Position numbers and translations under genes: made by a program. The notes under the pieces are model-generated. The model was given only the letters and a program-made list of their open reading frames with translations. It made no database searches and was not told the DNA's origin. Below are positions 24,016-31,256 of a DNA stretch of 38,308 nucleotides, piece after piece; the first letter of the stretch is position 1, and each line of letters begins with the position of its first letter. The stretch covers positions 1-38,308 of the forward strand of contig DAOTVO010000006.1 of NCBI GenBank assembly GCA_034436335.1, read 5' to 3'. This stretch comes from UBA877 sp034436335 (GTDB taxonomy: Bacteria; Chloroflexota; Anaerolineae; Anaerolineales; Villigracilaceae).

Positions 24016-25292
24016 AGCCCAACAACAACCCCACGCACTCCTTCCCCGGCCCCGACGATGTGACCCGCGCCGTGCTGTCCAACGGCATCGTCGTCCTGGC
24101 ACGTGCCAATTTCAACAGTCCCTCGGTGGTCATCGGCGGCTACCTGCCCAGCGGCTCGCTCTTCGACCCGCCCGAAAAACTCGGCCTGGCCGATTTCACC
24201 GCCCTGGCGCTGATGCGCGGCACGGAAAAATACTCCTTCCGGCAACTCTTTGACCTGCTCGAATCCAACGCCGCCAGTTTGGGCTTCTCCGGCGGGACGC
24301 ACAACGCCGGCTTTTCCGGCCACGCCCTGGCCGAAGACCTGCCCCTCCTGCTCGAACTGACCGCCGAGGCCCTCATCCGCCCGGTCTTCCCGCCCGACGA
24401 AATCGAGCGCCTGCGCGCCCAACTGCTGACCAGTCTCGCCATCCGCGCCCAGGACACCGCCGCAATGGCCTCCCTGACCTTCTACCAGATTGCCTACGAG
24501 GGCCATCCTTACGCCCTGCCCGAAGAAGGCTGGCCAGAAACCATCCAGGCCATCGCGCGCGATGACCTGAAAGAATTCCACGCCGCCCACTACGGCCCGC
24601 GGGGACTGGTCCTCGCCATCGTCGGAGCAGTGGAACCCAGGGAAGCCGTCGAACAGGCCGAGAAAGTTCTCGGCGGCTGGAAGAATCCAGAGCAGCCTCC
24701 GGCGCCGGAACTGCCGGCTCCCCGGCCGCTCCTCCAAACGACCCGCCGCAAGGTTCATATTCCCGGCAAATCCCAGAGCGACATCGTGCTTGGCGCGGTC
24801 GGCCCGATGCGCAAAGCGCCGGAATACCTGGCCGCTTCTCTCGGCAATTCGGCGCTCGGCCAGTTCGGCCTCGGCGGCCGCATTGGAGAGGTGGTGCGCG
24901 AGAAATCCGGGCTGGCCTATTACGCCTACTCCTCGCTCAACAACAACATTGGCCCCAACGCCTGGACGGTCGGGGCGGGCGTCAACCCCAGGAACGTTGA
25001 AAAAACTATCGAACTGATTCTCCATGAAATCCGCCGCTTTGTGAAAGATGGCATCAGCGCCGAAGAACTGGCCGACAGCCAGTCCAATTTCATCGGCCGC
25101 CTGCCGCTCTCCCTCGAGGCCAACGCCGGCGTCATGAACGCCCTGCTCAACATCGAACGATTCGACCTCGGCCTGGATTATTACCGCCGCTACCCCGCCC
25201 TGGTGCGCGCCGTCACGCCCGAAACCGTCCGCGAAACCGCCCGCCGCTACCTTGACCCGGAGAAACTGGCCATCGCCGTCGCCGGCCCGTAG
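24012..25292 (+). CDS. M16-family peptidase homologue without the zinc site
   Basis: A 426-residue M16 fold protein. At the position of HxxEH it has LADFTALALMRGT, so the metal site is lost. The C-terminal substrate-binding Arg/Tyr region is kept: GGRIGEVVREKSGLAYYAYSS. This is the usual division of labour in M16B pairs, where one subunit carries zinc and the other the R/Y pair. ATGA overlap with the catalytic gene supports a 1:1 complex. The gene ends 40 nt before acpS; the gap contains a repeat-like fragment (25296-25324). Confidence 0.9.
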   Translation: MKPNNNPTHSFPGPDDVTRAVLSNGIVVLARANFNSPSVVIGGYLPSGSLFDPPEKLGLADFTALALMRGTEKYSFRQLFDLLESNAASLGFSGGTHNAGFSGHALAEDLPLLLELTAEALIRPVFPPDEIERLRAQLLTSLAIRAQDTAAMASLTFYQIAYEGHPYALPEEGWPETIQAIARDDLKEFHAAHYGPRGLVLAIVGAVEPREAVEQAEKVLGGWKNPEQPPAPELPAPRPLLQTTRRKVHIPGKSQSDIVLGAVGPMRKAPEYLAASLGNSALGQFGLGGRIGEVVREKSGLAYYAYSSLNNNIGPNAWTVGAGVNPRNVEKTIELILHEIRRFVKDGISAEELADSQSNFIGRLPLSLEANAGVMNALLNIERFDLGLDYYRRYPALVRAVTPETVRETARRYLDPEKLAIAVAGP

Positions 25293-25332
25293 AAACCAAT
25301 CTGTGCTAATCGGTGTATCTGTAGCAAAAACC

Positions 25333-25692
25333 ATGCTCAAAACCGGCATTGACTTAATCGAAATCGCCCGCGTGCAATCTGCCCTCGAACGTTACGGCGA
25401 ACGGTTTCTCCAGCGCGTCTTCACCCCCGAAGAAGTGGCCGAATGCCGCGGCCGGGCGGAGGCGCTCGCCGTCCGCTTTGCGGCCAAAGAGGCGGCAGTC
25501 AAAGCCCTCGGCACGGGCATCGGACCGGTCTCCTGGCGCGAGGTCGAGACGCGTCACCGCCCCTCCGGCGAACCCTGCCTTCTCCTGCACGGACGCGCCG
25601 AACAGATCGCCCGTTCGCTCGGCCTGACGCAGTGGGCGGTCAGCCTGAGTCACAGCCAGGAGATGGCCATTGCGGTGGTTGTGGCAATGTGA
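25333..25692 (+). CDS. acpS: Holo-[acyl-carrier-protein] synthase
   Basis: A 119-residue phosphopantetheinyl transferase of the small AcpS type. It moves 4'-phosphopantetheine from CoA to acyl carrier protein. Motifs: TGIDLIEIARV near the start (Asp of the Mg site), RFAAKEAAVKALGTGI in the middle (Glu of the Mg site, Lys), and SLSHS near the end. Only a poor RBS lies before the ATG; the gene could be translated from the M16 transcript. Followed by a strong terminator. Confidence 0.93.
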   Translation: MLKTGIDLIEIARVQSALERYGERFLQRVFTPEEVAECRGRAEALAVRFAAKEAAVKALGTGIGPVSWREVETRHRPSGEPCLLLHGRAEQIARSLGLTQWAVSLSHSQEMAIAVVVAM

Positions 25693-25696
25693 AACA

Positions 25697-25730
25697 AACC
25701 CCCAGCGCTTCAAAAACGCCGGGGGTTCTT
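25697..25730 (+). terminator. Intrinsic terminator after acpS
   Basis: AACCCCCAGCG (25697-25707) pairs with CGCCGGGGGTT (25717-25727) with one mismatch, then CTTG. It closes the unit that starts at 21821. Confidence 0.75.
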
Positions 25731-25787
25731 GTCTCCGCGGCCGCCGCGCGGAAATGGGACTCTCCTCCCAGAAACATTTGGCGACCA

Positions 25788-26033
25788 TTAGTGCTTGTCC
25801 TCGACTCCAATCCACAAATGACCGGGCAAAATCGAGCGGCTGGCACGCAGGACCAGCGTCCCGGCGCAGGCTTCGGCGGCCTCCGCGCGCTGCTCTGTCA
25901 GCATAGAGGGATGAACCAGGCAGACGGTAGGCATCTGGCCGTATTTGCGGCGATAATAGTCGGCGGCGCGTTCCACTCGGGCCGTCAGCGGCGTGCGGGC
26001 GTCATTATCGAACCACAGCATTCCAACGTTCAT
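25788..26033 (-). CDS. 81-residue conserved-looking protein of unknown function
   Basis: An 81-residue acidic/aromatic protein (MNVGMLWFDNDARTPLTARV at the start). It has one alpha/beta layout: a strand, the helix VERAADYYRRKYG, the strand PTVCLVHPSML, then a strand near TLVLRAS. ATG 26033 is preceded by GAAGGAG at 6 nt and overlaps the end of the ATPase gene by 29 nt, so the two are coupled. No catalytic motif or membrane segment is visible. It would be induced with the ATPase if the operator at 26826-26867 is a repressor site. Confidence 0.7.
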   Translation of the reverse strand: MNVGMLWFDNDARTPLTARVERAADYYRRKYGQMPTVCLVHPSMLTEQRAEAAEACAGTLVLRASRSILPGHLWIGVEDKH

Positions 26034-26805
26034 GGCGAACTCCTTCGATTGGGGGTAACCAGAACCGCAGACAAGCCTGCGGCTGTAAGAAATAGAATTG
26101 CACGCCGGGAATCAGGTCGGCCAGATCGGACGGCGGCTCTTCAACAAGAAGACGCGCCGCGGCCGGGCGACGAATGAAACCCAGGAGGCGCGTCTGGAAA
26201 TAATCGAGCAGCGAAGCCGGAGACATCCCGCGCATCGGGTTGACGGTGACAACCGGCCAAACCTGACGCTCCGGGCCATAAGCCAACAGCCAGCGCAGAG
26301 AATAGCGAGCAGACGCGTGGAGGCGCATCAAGTCGAGGCCGTCCACCAGCAGGAGGACAACCTGCCGCGTTTCGGGCAAAATCTCGGCCCAGTTGACCAA
26401 TTGGGCGAGGAAATTCCCCGCCGCCGGATGATACAGCGGCCAGATACCCAGGCTGTTGGGCATCGCCTCGTGGCCGCGCCACTCTTCCGGGAATAGCGTC
26501 AGCACGCCAAACTGCACATCCGGCAAAGAATCCGAGACGCCCGCCAGCGACTGGAGCAGGGCCGTCTTGCCGCTGCCGGCGTCGCCGGCCACAAGGAGCG
26601 GGCCGGGGGTCGGGTCATACAGGTCGAGGGTCAGGGGCAGACCGTCCTCGCCCAGGCCGAGCAGGAGCGCCCCCTCCGGCAGGTCCGCCCCCCCCGCCTC
26701 CGGCAGGGGAGTCGCGTCGGTCTCAGCCGCTTCCTGTTGAAGCAGTTCCTGACGGATTTCCTGATACGCCCGCAGGGCAATCAAAAACTGGTCGGTGCTG
26801 GACAT
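26005..26805 (-). CDS. FtsK/EccC-like single-domain P-loop ATPase
   Basis: A 266-residue protein. After a helical N-terminus (about 1-30) and a Glu/Pro linker, GLPLTLDLYDPTPGPLLVAG leads into Walker A GDAGSGKT (74-81). Walker B is VVLLLVDGLD (Asp155, no following Glu). WPVVTVN and the later RLLGFIRRP are compatible with an FtsK/EccC-type or HerA-type fold, but there is no DNA-tracking gamma domain and no transmembrane segment. The first codon is ATG 26805, or GTG 26811 in the same frame. It is followed by an overlapping 81-residue gene. Two LexA-like palindromes cover its promoter, so DNA damage may induce it. The Walker A call is firm; the subfamily is tentative. Confidence 0.72.
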   Translation of the reverse strand: MSSTDQFLIALRAYQEIRQELLQQEAAETDATPLPEAGGADLPEGALLLGLGEDGLPLTLDLYDPTPGPLLVAGDAGSGKTALLQSLAGVSDSLPDVQFGVLTLFPEEWRGHEAMPNSLGIWPLYHPAAGNFLAQLVNWAEILPETRQVVLLLVDGLDLMRLHASARYSLRWLLAYGPERQVWPVVTVNPMRGMSPASLLDYFQTRLLGFIRRPAAARLLVEEPPSDLADLIPGVQFYFLQPQACLRFWLPPIEGVRHERWNAVVR

Positions 26806-26825
26806 GTTCACATCTCGCAGAATTA

Positions 26826-26875
26826 TTAGAACGTGTGTTCTAAATTATATTAGCACACATGTTCTAATAAGTCAA
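26826..26875 (-). promoter_or_regulatory. Promoter with two LexA-like operators
   Basis: On the minus strand: -35 TTGACT (26875-26870), 17-nt spacer, -10 TAATAT (26852-26847). Operator 2 is TTAGAAC-ATGT-GTGCTAA (26867-26850), filling the spacer and entering the -10. Operator 1 is a perfect palindrome TTAGAAC-ACAC-GTTCTAA (26843-26826), at and just after the expected start site. Centres are 24 bp apart. The GAAC-N4-GTTC core is the Gram-positive/actinobacterial SOS-box pattern. Repression of the ATPase operon is inferred. Confidence 0.75.
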
Positions 26876-26892
26876 GCAGAGGAAGAAGAATT

Positions 26893-27042
26893 GTAACCAT
26901 CTACCCAATGAGGCCGGCATTGTTAATCGCAGCAAAAGACGCCAACTTTATCGGCAGATTGCGCAGATGTCGCCGATTTTCTCCCAATCTGCTTAATCTG
27001 CGACATCTGCGGTTAATTCTCCAGACCAGGGTAGACAGTTAC
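26893..27042 (-). repeat. Dispersed MITE-like repeat A, copy R5
   Basis: 150 bp in minus orientation: GTAACCATCTACCC (26893-26906) and GGGTAGACAGTTAC (27029-27042). Shares the core motifs with R4. It lies between the divergent operator region and the GNAT-like gene. Nothing else is seen in 27043-27170 except a leader with TTGGTA and TATACT boxes. Confidence 0.85.
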
Positions 27043-27170
27043 GAAAAATTCAAGAAATCGCAGCACAACGAAGAAATTCAAAATCCCACCCTGCCCTAAA
27101 ATTGGTATCCACAAAACGGATTTGTGTTATATACTTTGCACAGCATTTATCAATCTCTGAGGAGGCATAC

Positions 27171-28304
27171 ATGGTCAAAATCGAAAAAGTGGATACTGGC
27201 AACAAAGCGCAAGTGAAGCGCTTCGTTCAGTTCTATTACGACCTGTACAAGGATTGCCCGCAGTGGGTCCCGCCGCTGTTCGTAGATGCCTACCTGCCGC
27301 TCAACCGCAAGAAACACCCGTTTTTTGAACATTCGGAGGGCGATTTCTTCCTGGCTCTGCGCGACGGTCAGGTAGTGGGACGCATCTTCGCCGGCGAAAA
27401 CAAACCTTTCAATCAGTACCACAAAACGAAGAAAGCCCAGTTCTATTTCTTCGACGCCGAAAACGACCTTGGCACGGCGCAGGCGCTCTTCGACACGGTC
27501 TTCGACTGGGCGCGTGCGCGCGGCCTCGACACGGTCATCGGCCCCAAGGGTCTCTCTCCCTTCGACGGCTACGGGATCCTGGTCGAAGGCTACGAACATC
27601 GCCAGATGATGACAATGACCAACTACAACTATGACTACTATCCCAGATTGGTCGAGGCGCTCGGCTTCGAGAAAGAAGTAGACTTCGTCTCCTGCTATCT
27701 GCCCGCCGAATCCTTCCGCATCCCGGAGCGGGTCGAAAAAATCGCCCAATGGACGTTGAAACGCGGCAATCTGTGGGTCAAGCACTTCAAGAGCAAAAAA
27801 GAACTCATCTCCTGGGCGCAGCGCATTGGCGAAACCTATAACCGCACCTTCATCCACAACTGGGAATACTACCCCTTCACGCAGGGCGACATTGACTACG
27901 CCGTGCAAAACGTCTTCATGGTCGCCGACCACCGCCTCATCAAACTCATCATGCACGGCGACGACATCGTCGGCTTCCTCTTCGCCTTCCCGGACGTGTC
28001 CGCCGCCCTCCAGCGCGCCAAAGGCCGGCTCTTCCCCTTCGGCATCCTGGACATTTTGCTCGAAATGCGGCGCACCAAGACCGTCTCCGGCAACGGCATG
28101 GGCGTCCTGCCTGAATTCCAGGGCACCGGCGGCAACGCCCTGCTCTACTACGAAATGGGCAAGACCGTCTTCAGTTTCAATCAGTTCGAACATGTGGAAA
28201 TGACCCAGGTGGCCGAGACGACCAAACAAATGCGCGCCGACCTGAAGAACCTGAACGGCGTGGAATACAAGAATCATCGGGTTTACCGCAAGGTGATTGG
28301 GTAA
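27171..28304 (+). CDS. GNAT-fold protein, two-lobed acyltransferase-like
   Basis: A 377-residue cytoplasmic protein resembling long GNAT-superfamily proteins found in environmental bacteria. N-terminal half: FVQFYYDLYKDCPQWVPPL, FFLALRDGQVVGRIFAGENK (strand pair as in GNATs), GLDTVIGPKGLSPFDGYGIL. C-terminal half: IKLIMHGDDIVGFLFAFPD and VLPEFQGTGGNALLYYEMGK, which fits the acetyl-CoA loop (QGTGGN, near residue 320). Two lobes suggest a duplicated GNAT as in FemX/NMT-like enzymes. Start: ATG 27171 with GAGGAGG 5-8 nt upstream. The substrate is unknown. The stop at 28304 precedes the next ATG by 13 nt. Confidence 0.78.
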   Translation: MVKIEKVDTGNKAQVKRFVQFYYDLYKDCPQWVPPLFVDAYLPLNRKKHPFFEHSEGDFFLALRDGQVVGRIFAGENKPFNQYHKTKKAQFYFFDAENDLGTAQALFDTVFDWARARGLDTVIGPKGLSPFDGYGILVEGYEHRQMMTMTNYNYDYYPRLVEALGFEKEVDFVSCYLPAESFRIPERVEKIAQWTLKRGNLWVKHFKSKKELISWAQRIGETYNRTFIHNWEYYPFTQGDIDYAVQNVFMVADHRLIKLIMHGDDIVGFLFAFPDVSAALQRAKGRLFPFGILDILLEMRRTKTVSGNGMGVLPEFQGTGGNALLYYEMGKTVFSFNQFEHVEMTQVAETTKQMRADLKNLNGVEYKNHRVYRKVIG

Positions 28305-28317
28305 ACGGGTATCCGGC

Positions 28318-28842
28318 ATGGTGAATCATCCTCTGGAATTTCTACCTTCCTCCCCCCGCAAGCCCTTGTTCCGGGCGTTCCTCCTCTGGACCCTGGGCCT
28401 GTTCCTGCTCTTCCAGCCGCTCAACCGCCCGCTGATGACCGCCGCCGCGCCTTCCGGCGTCATCTCTCTGCAACTGGCCTGGACGCCCGAAAAAGCGCAG
28501 TCCATGCTCGCTTCGTGGGATGCGAACGCCCGTCTGTTTGCCGCCTTTGGCCTGGGCTTCGACTATCTCTTCATGCTTATCTACGGGCTGGCGCTGTCGC
28601 TGGGCACTCTGCTGGCGGCAGGACGTCACCCCGGCCGCTTCGCGAGACTTGGCGCGTGGGCCGGCTGGGGCGCGCTGCTGGCCGCCCTCTGCGACGCGCT
28701 GGAAAACCTCGGTCAGTTTCATGAACTATTCAATGGACGTGTGGAACTGGCCGCCCTGGTCGGCGCTCTGGCGAGCGTCAAATTTGCGCTGATTGTCTTC
28801 GCGCTGATGTATGGGCTGATCGGCTGGCTCTGGAAAAAGTAG
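28318..28842 (+). CDS. Small four-helix membrane protein of unknown function
   Basis: A 174-residue protein with hydrophobic segments at about 20-36, 76-98, 103-125 and 145-170, the second including FGLGFDYLFMLIYGLALSLG. The first loop is extracytoplasmic (PLMTAAAPSGVISLQLAWTP). A polar motif DALENLGQFHELF sits before the last helix. No enzymatic motif was seen. Start taken at ATG 28318; a TTG at 28297 overlapping the upstream stop is an alternative. It shares a transcript with the GNAT-like gene and faces the convergent histidine kinase across a 14-bp hairpin. Confidence 0.7.
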   Translation: MVNHPLEFLPSSPRKPLFRAFLLWTLGLFLLFQPLNRPLMTAAAPSGVISLQLAWTPEKAQSMLASWDANARLFAAFGLGFDYLFMLIYGLALSLGTLLAAGRHPGRFARLGAWAGWGALLAALCDALENLGQFHELFNGRVELAALVGALASVKFALIVFALMYGLIGWLWKK

Positions 28843-28868
28843 GATAAATTCTCAATTTATCCCCGCAC

Positions 28869-28903
28869 AATTGTAGGACAAGGTGATATCTTGTCCTACA
28901 ATT
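28869..28903. terminator. Bidirectional hairpin between convergent genes
   Basis: AATTGTAGGACAAG (28869-28882) pairs perfectly with CTTGTCCTACAATT (28890-28903) around a 7-nt loop. The kinase stop codon TAG lies inside the right arm (28898-28896). It may work as a terminator in both directions, although T tracts are short. Confidence 0.65.
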
Positions 28904-31181
28904 TCAATTTCACCGCGCTGGTAATGCGGACGGTGTCGCTTTCCCCCTGGCGGCGCAGAGGCAGAACCACGTGAAATTCGCTGCCGGGAAAAGTAACTTC
29001 ATCGTAGCCGGGGCTCTCGACCCAAATTCGGCCGCCGTGCGCCTCCACAATGCCGCGCGAGAGCGCCAATCCCAGCCCAGAGCCAGAGCCTTTGAACTTC
29101 GACTTGCCGGTCGAGTGCTTGTTCAAGTCTTCTTCCGGCTGGTAGAACTTGGTGAAGATGAGTTCGCGCGCATTCGGGTCCACGCCCACACCGGTATCGG
29201 CGACGATGATTTCCACTCCGCCCTCCGGAAGGTCGCGCTGGTTGGGAAGTACAGGCCGCCCCAGCACGGTAATCCTGCCGCCGTTGGGGGTAAATTTGAT
29301 AGCGTTAGAAATCAGGTGATAGAAGACCTTGCGCAGAGTCTTCGGGTCAGCCTTGATGGTCGGCATCGTTTCCAGTTCCACGTTCAAGGTCTGCTGACGC
29401 TCCTGCACCGATTTCGCCAGGCCAGAGCAGACCGACTGAATCAGGAGCGAAAGGTCCACCGTCTCCATGTGCAGTTCAATGGAGCGGGCGTCTATCTGGG
29501 CAATATCGAACATGGAGTCGATGATTTCGTGCAGGCGGATGGCGCCCTTGTGGATACCTTCTATCGTCCGCAGGTAATTCTGGTTGGCGCGGATGCCGGG
29601 GTCTTCCATCAACATCTCGGTATAGCCGCGCAAAACGGTCAGCGGGGTACGCAATTCATGGGAGGCAATGCTGATGAAATTGGCCTTTGTCCGTTCCAGG
29701 TGTTCCATGTTGCGGTTCGCCATATCGAGCGCCTGATATGCCTGGCGAATCTCGCGGTTAAGGCGCATCAAGTTGTCCACCAAGCGGGCGTTTTCGAGCG
29801 CCACCGCCGTCTGATGGGCGATGGTGGTCAACACATTCAGGTCGTCTTCGGTGTAGCGCTGTCCCGAAGATTTGGCCCCCAGTGCGAGCATGCCAATCCA
29901 CTCGTTCTTGGCATAGATAGGTGCGTAAACTTCCACATCCAGGCTTTTCAAAAAATCGCGCTCATTGGCCGGCGCCTGGCGGAAGAGCGTCTCGAAATCC
30001 ACTTCGTATTGAAGCAGAGGGCGGCGGTTCTGGAGGAAAAACAAAGCAATTGGGCTGGTGGCATTCAACGCACCGGCGCGCCTGGGCTTTTCGCCGGCCC
30101 CCTGCACGGGACGCAAACGGTAGAACGCACCGCCGTTCGGGGCGATTTCCTTGTCCACCAGGAAGAGAAAACCGCGGCGGATGTCCATCGCCTCGATAAT
30201 CAGGCCGATTGCCACCGTCGCCAGCCGCTCCACATCAATGATGTTGCTGATCGCCAGTGAGTAATCGCGCAGTGTGACGCTGGGGTTGTAACTTTGAATA
30301 GGCACCAGCCGGACAACCAATTTGTACACAAAAACATACAAAGCCAGGCCGATGACAGCAGAGAGAACGGTCGTCCCCAGACCCAGGAGCAAGGGGCTGG
30401 CCAGGGGAAACAGCGCGTCGGCCCAGGGTACGAGCGCCGCGCCGCTGAAATAGACCCCCACAATCAGCGCCAGCGTCGCCAGGCCCAACAGCAACTGACG
30501 CAGAACCAGGCGCACGTCCGGCAGGAAGACACGGGTCGCCACGTACGTCAGAGTCGCCAGCCCGCCCAAGCGCAAGAAGTCGCCCAGCGCATTCACGCTA
30601 AAGAAACGCAAAAAATCGTTGAAGCCAAACAGGAGAAGAACCAGCAGGAGAAACGCCAGCCGGTTTCGGTACATCGGCTGACGCGAGCGGGAATAGGCCG
30701 GATAAACGCTGACCGCCGCCCCCAGCATGAGCGTGGACCAGCCGATGAAGAGAACCAGAAGACGCAAATCGTTTAGAATGAAAAAAAGATCGCCAGACTC
30801 CCAAAGAATATCCGTCCCCGAAAAGAAGGGGCTATAGAGTACGGCCGCCGGAATCAACCAGAAAACCAGCACGCCCATCCAGAAACGGCTTTTGCCGGCA
30901 TTGACAAAACTGCGCGCCAGAAAAAGAAACAGCCCGGCCAAGGCAAAGGCTTCCAGCCAGTGCAGCGCGTCGGCCTGCAGGGCTGAGAGCGTCAGCCAGC
31001 CCACCTGCGCGGCCGCGTCCAACAGCGCAAAGAGCATCCCTGCCAGCGCGTAGACGAAAATCAAGGCGGCTGTCTTTTCTTGCCCGCCGCGCTTTCGCAT
31101 CGCCATAACGCCGCAGGCCAGGTAGGCAAGCGCCTCGACGATCAGCAAAACAATCACTATTGTTTTCAACGCCGCAGTCAT
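28896..31181 (-). CDS. Membrane sensor histidine kinase with GAF domain (orphan)
   Basis: A 761-residue kinase. Residues 1 to about 292 hold roughly eight transmembrane segments (4-28, 37-60, 72-92, 102-120, 139-160, 175-198, 228-250, 262-290). Then a GAF-like domain (about 315-465, ending in LNVLTTIAHQTAVALENARL), a short coiled coil, the HisKA dimerisation domain with SHELRTPLT (phospho-acceptor His508), and HATPase: N box HLISNAIKFTPNGG, G1 DTGVGVD, F box FTKFYQ, G2 GSGSGLGLALSRGIVEAHGG. It should autophosphorylate and pass the phosphate to a response regulator, but none is encoded in the window. The signal is unknown. Confidence 0.93.
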   Translation of the reverse strand: MTAALKTIVIVLLIVEALAYLACGVMAMRKRGGQEKTAALIFVYALAGMLFALLDAAAQVGWLTLSALQADALHWLEAFALAGLFLFLARSFVNAGKSRFWMGVLVFWLIPAAVLYSPFFSGTDILWESGDLFFILNDLRLLVLFIGWSTLMLGAAVSVYPAYSRSRQPMYRNRLAFLLLVLLLFGFNDFLRFFSVNALGDFLRLGGLATLTYVATRVFLPDVRLVLRQLLLGLATLALIVGVYFSGAALVPWADALFPLASPLLLGLGTTVLSAVIGLALYVFVYKLVVRLVPIQSYNPSVTLRDYSLAISNIIDVERLATVAIGLIIEAMDIRRGFLFLVDKEIAPNGGAFYRLRPVQGAGEKPRRAGALNATSPIALFFLQNRRPLLQYEVDFETLFRQAPANERDFLKSLDVEVYAPIYAKNEWIGMLALGAKSSGQRYTEDDLNVLTTIAHQTAVALENARLVDNLMRLNREIRQAYQALDMANRNMEHLERTKANFISIASHELRTPLTVLRGYTEMLMEDPGIRANQNYLRTIEGIHKGAIRLHEIIDSMFDIAQIDARSIELHMETVDLSLLIQSVCSGLAKSVQERQQTLNVELETMPTIKADPKTLRKVFYHLISNAIKFTPNGGRITVLGRPVLPNQRDLPEGGVEIIVADTGVGVDPNARELIFTKFYQPEEDLNKHSTGKSKFKGSGSGLGLALSRGIVEAHGGRIWVESPGYDEVTFPGSEFHVVLPLRRQGESDTVRITSAVKLKL

Positions 31182-31256
31182 AGCGAAGGAAGTATAATCC
31201 GAAAATGAACAATCGAGTATGATTGGGGCATGTCAAAACACTTACAGGAGAGACGA

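Noticed and set aside
1624..27042. Repeat copies R1-R5 as a CRISPR or as tandem repeats
   Set aside because: The copies are far apart, in both orientations, with terminal inverted repeats and no spacers.
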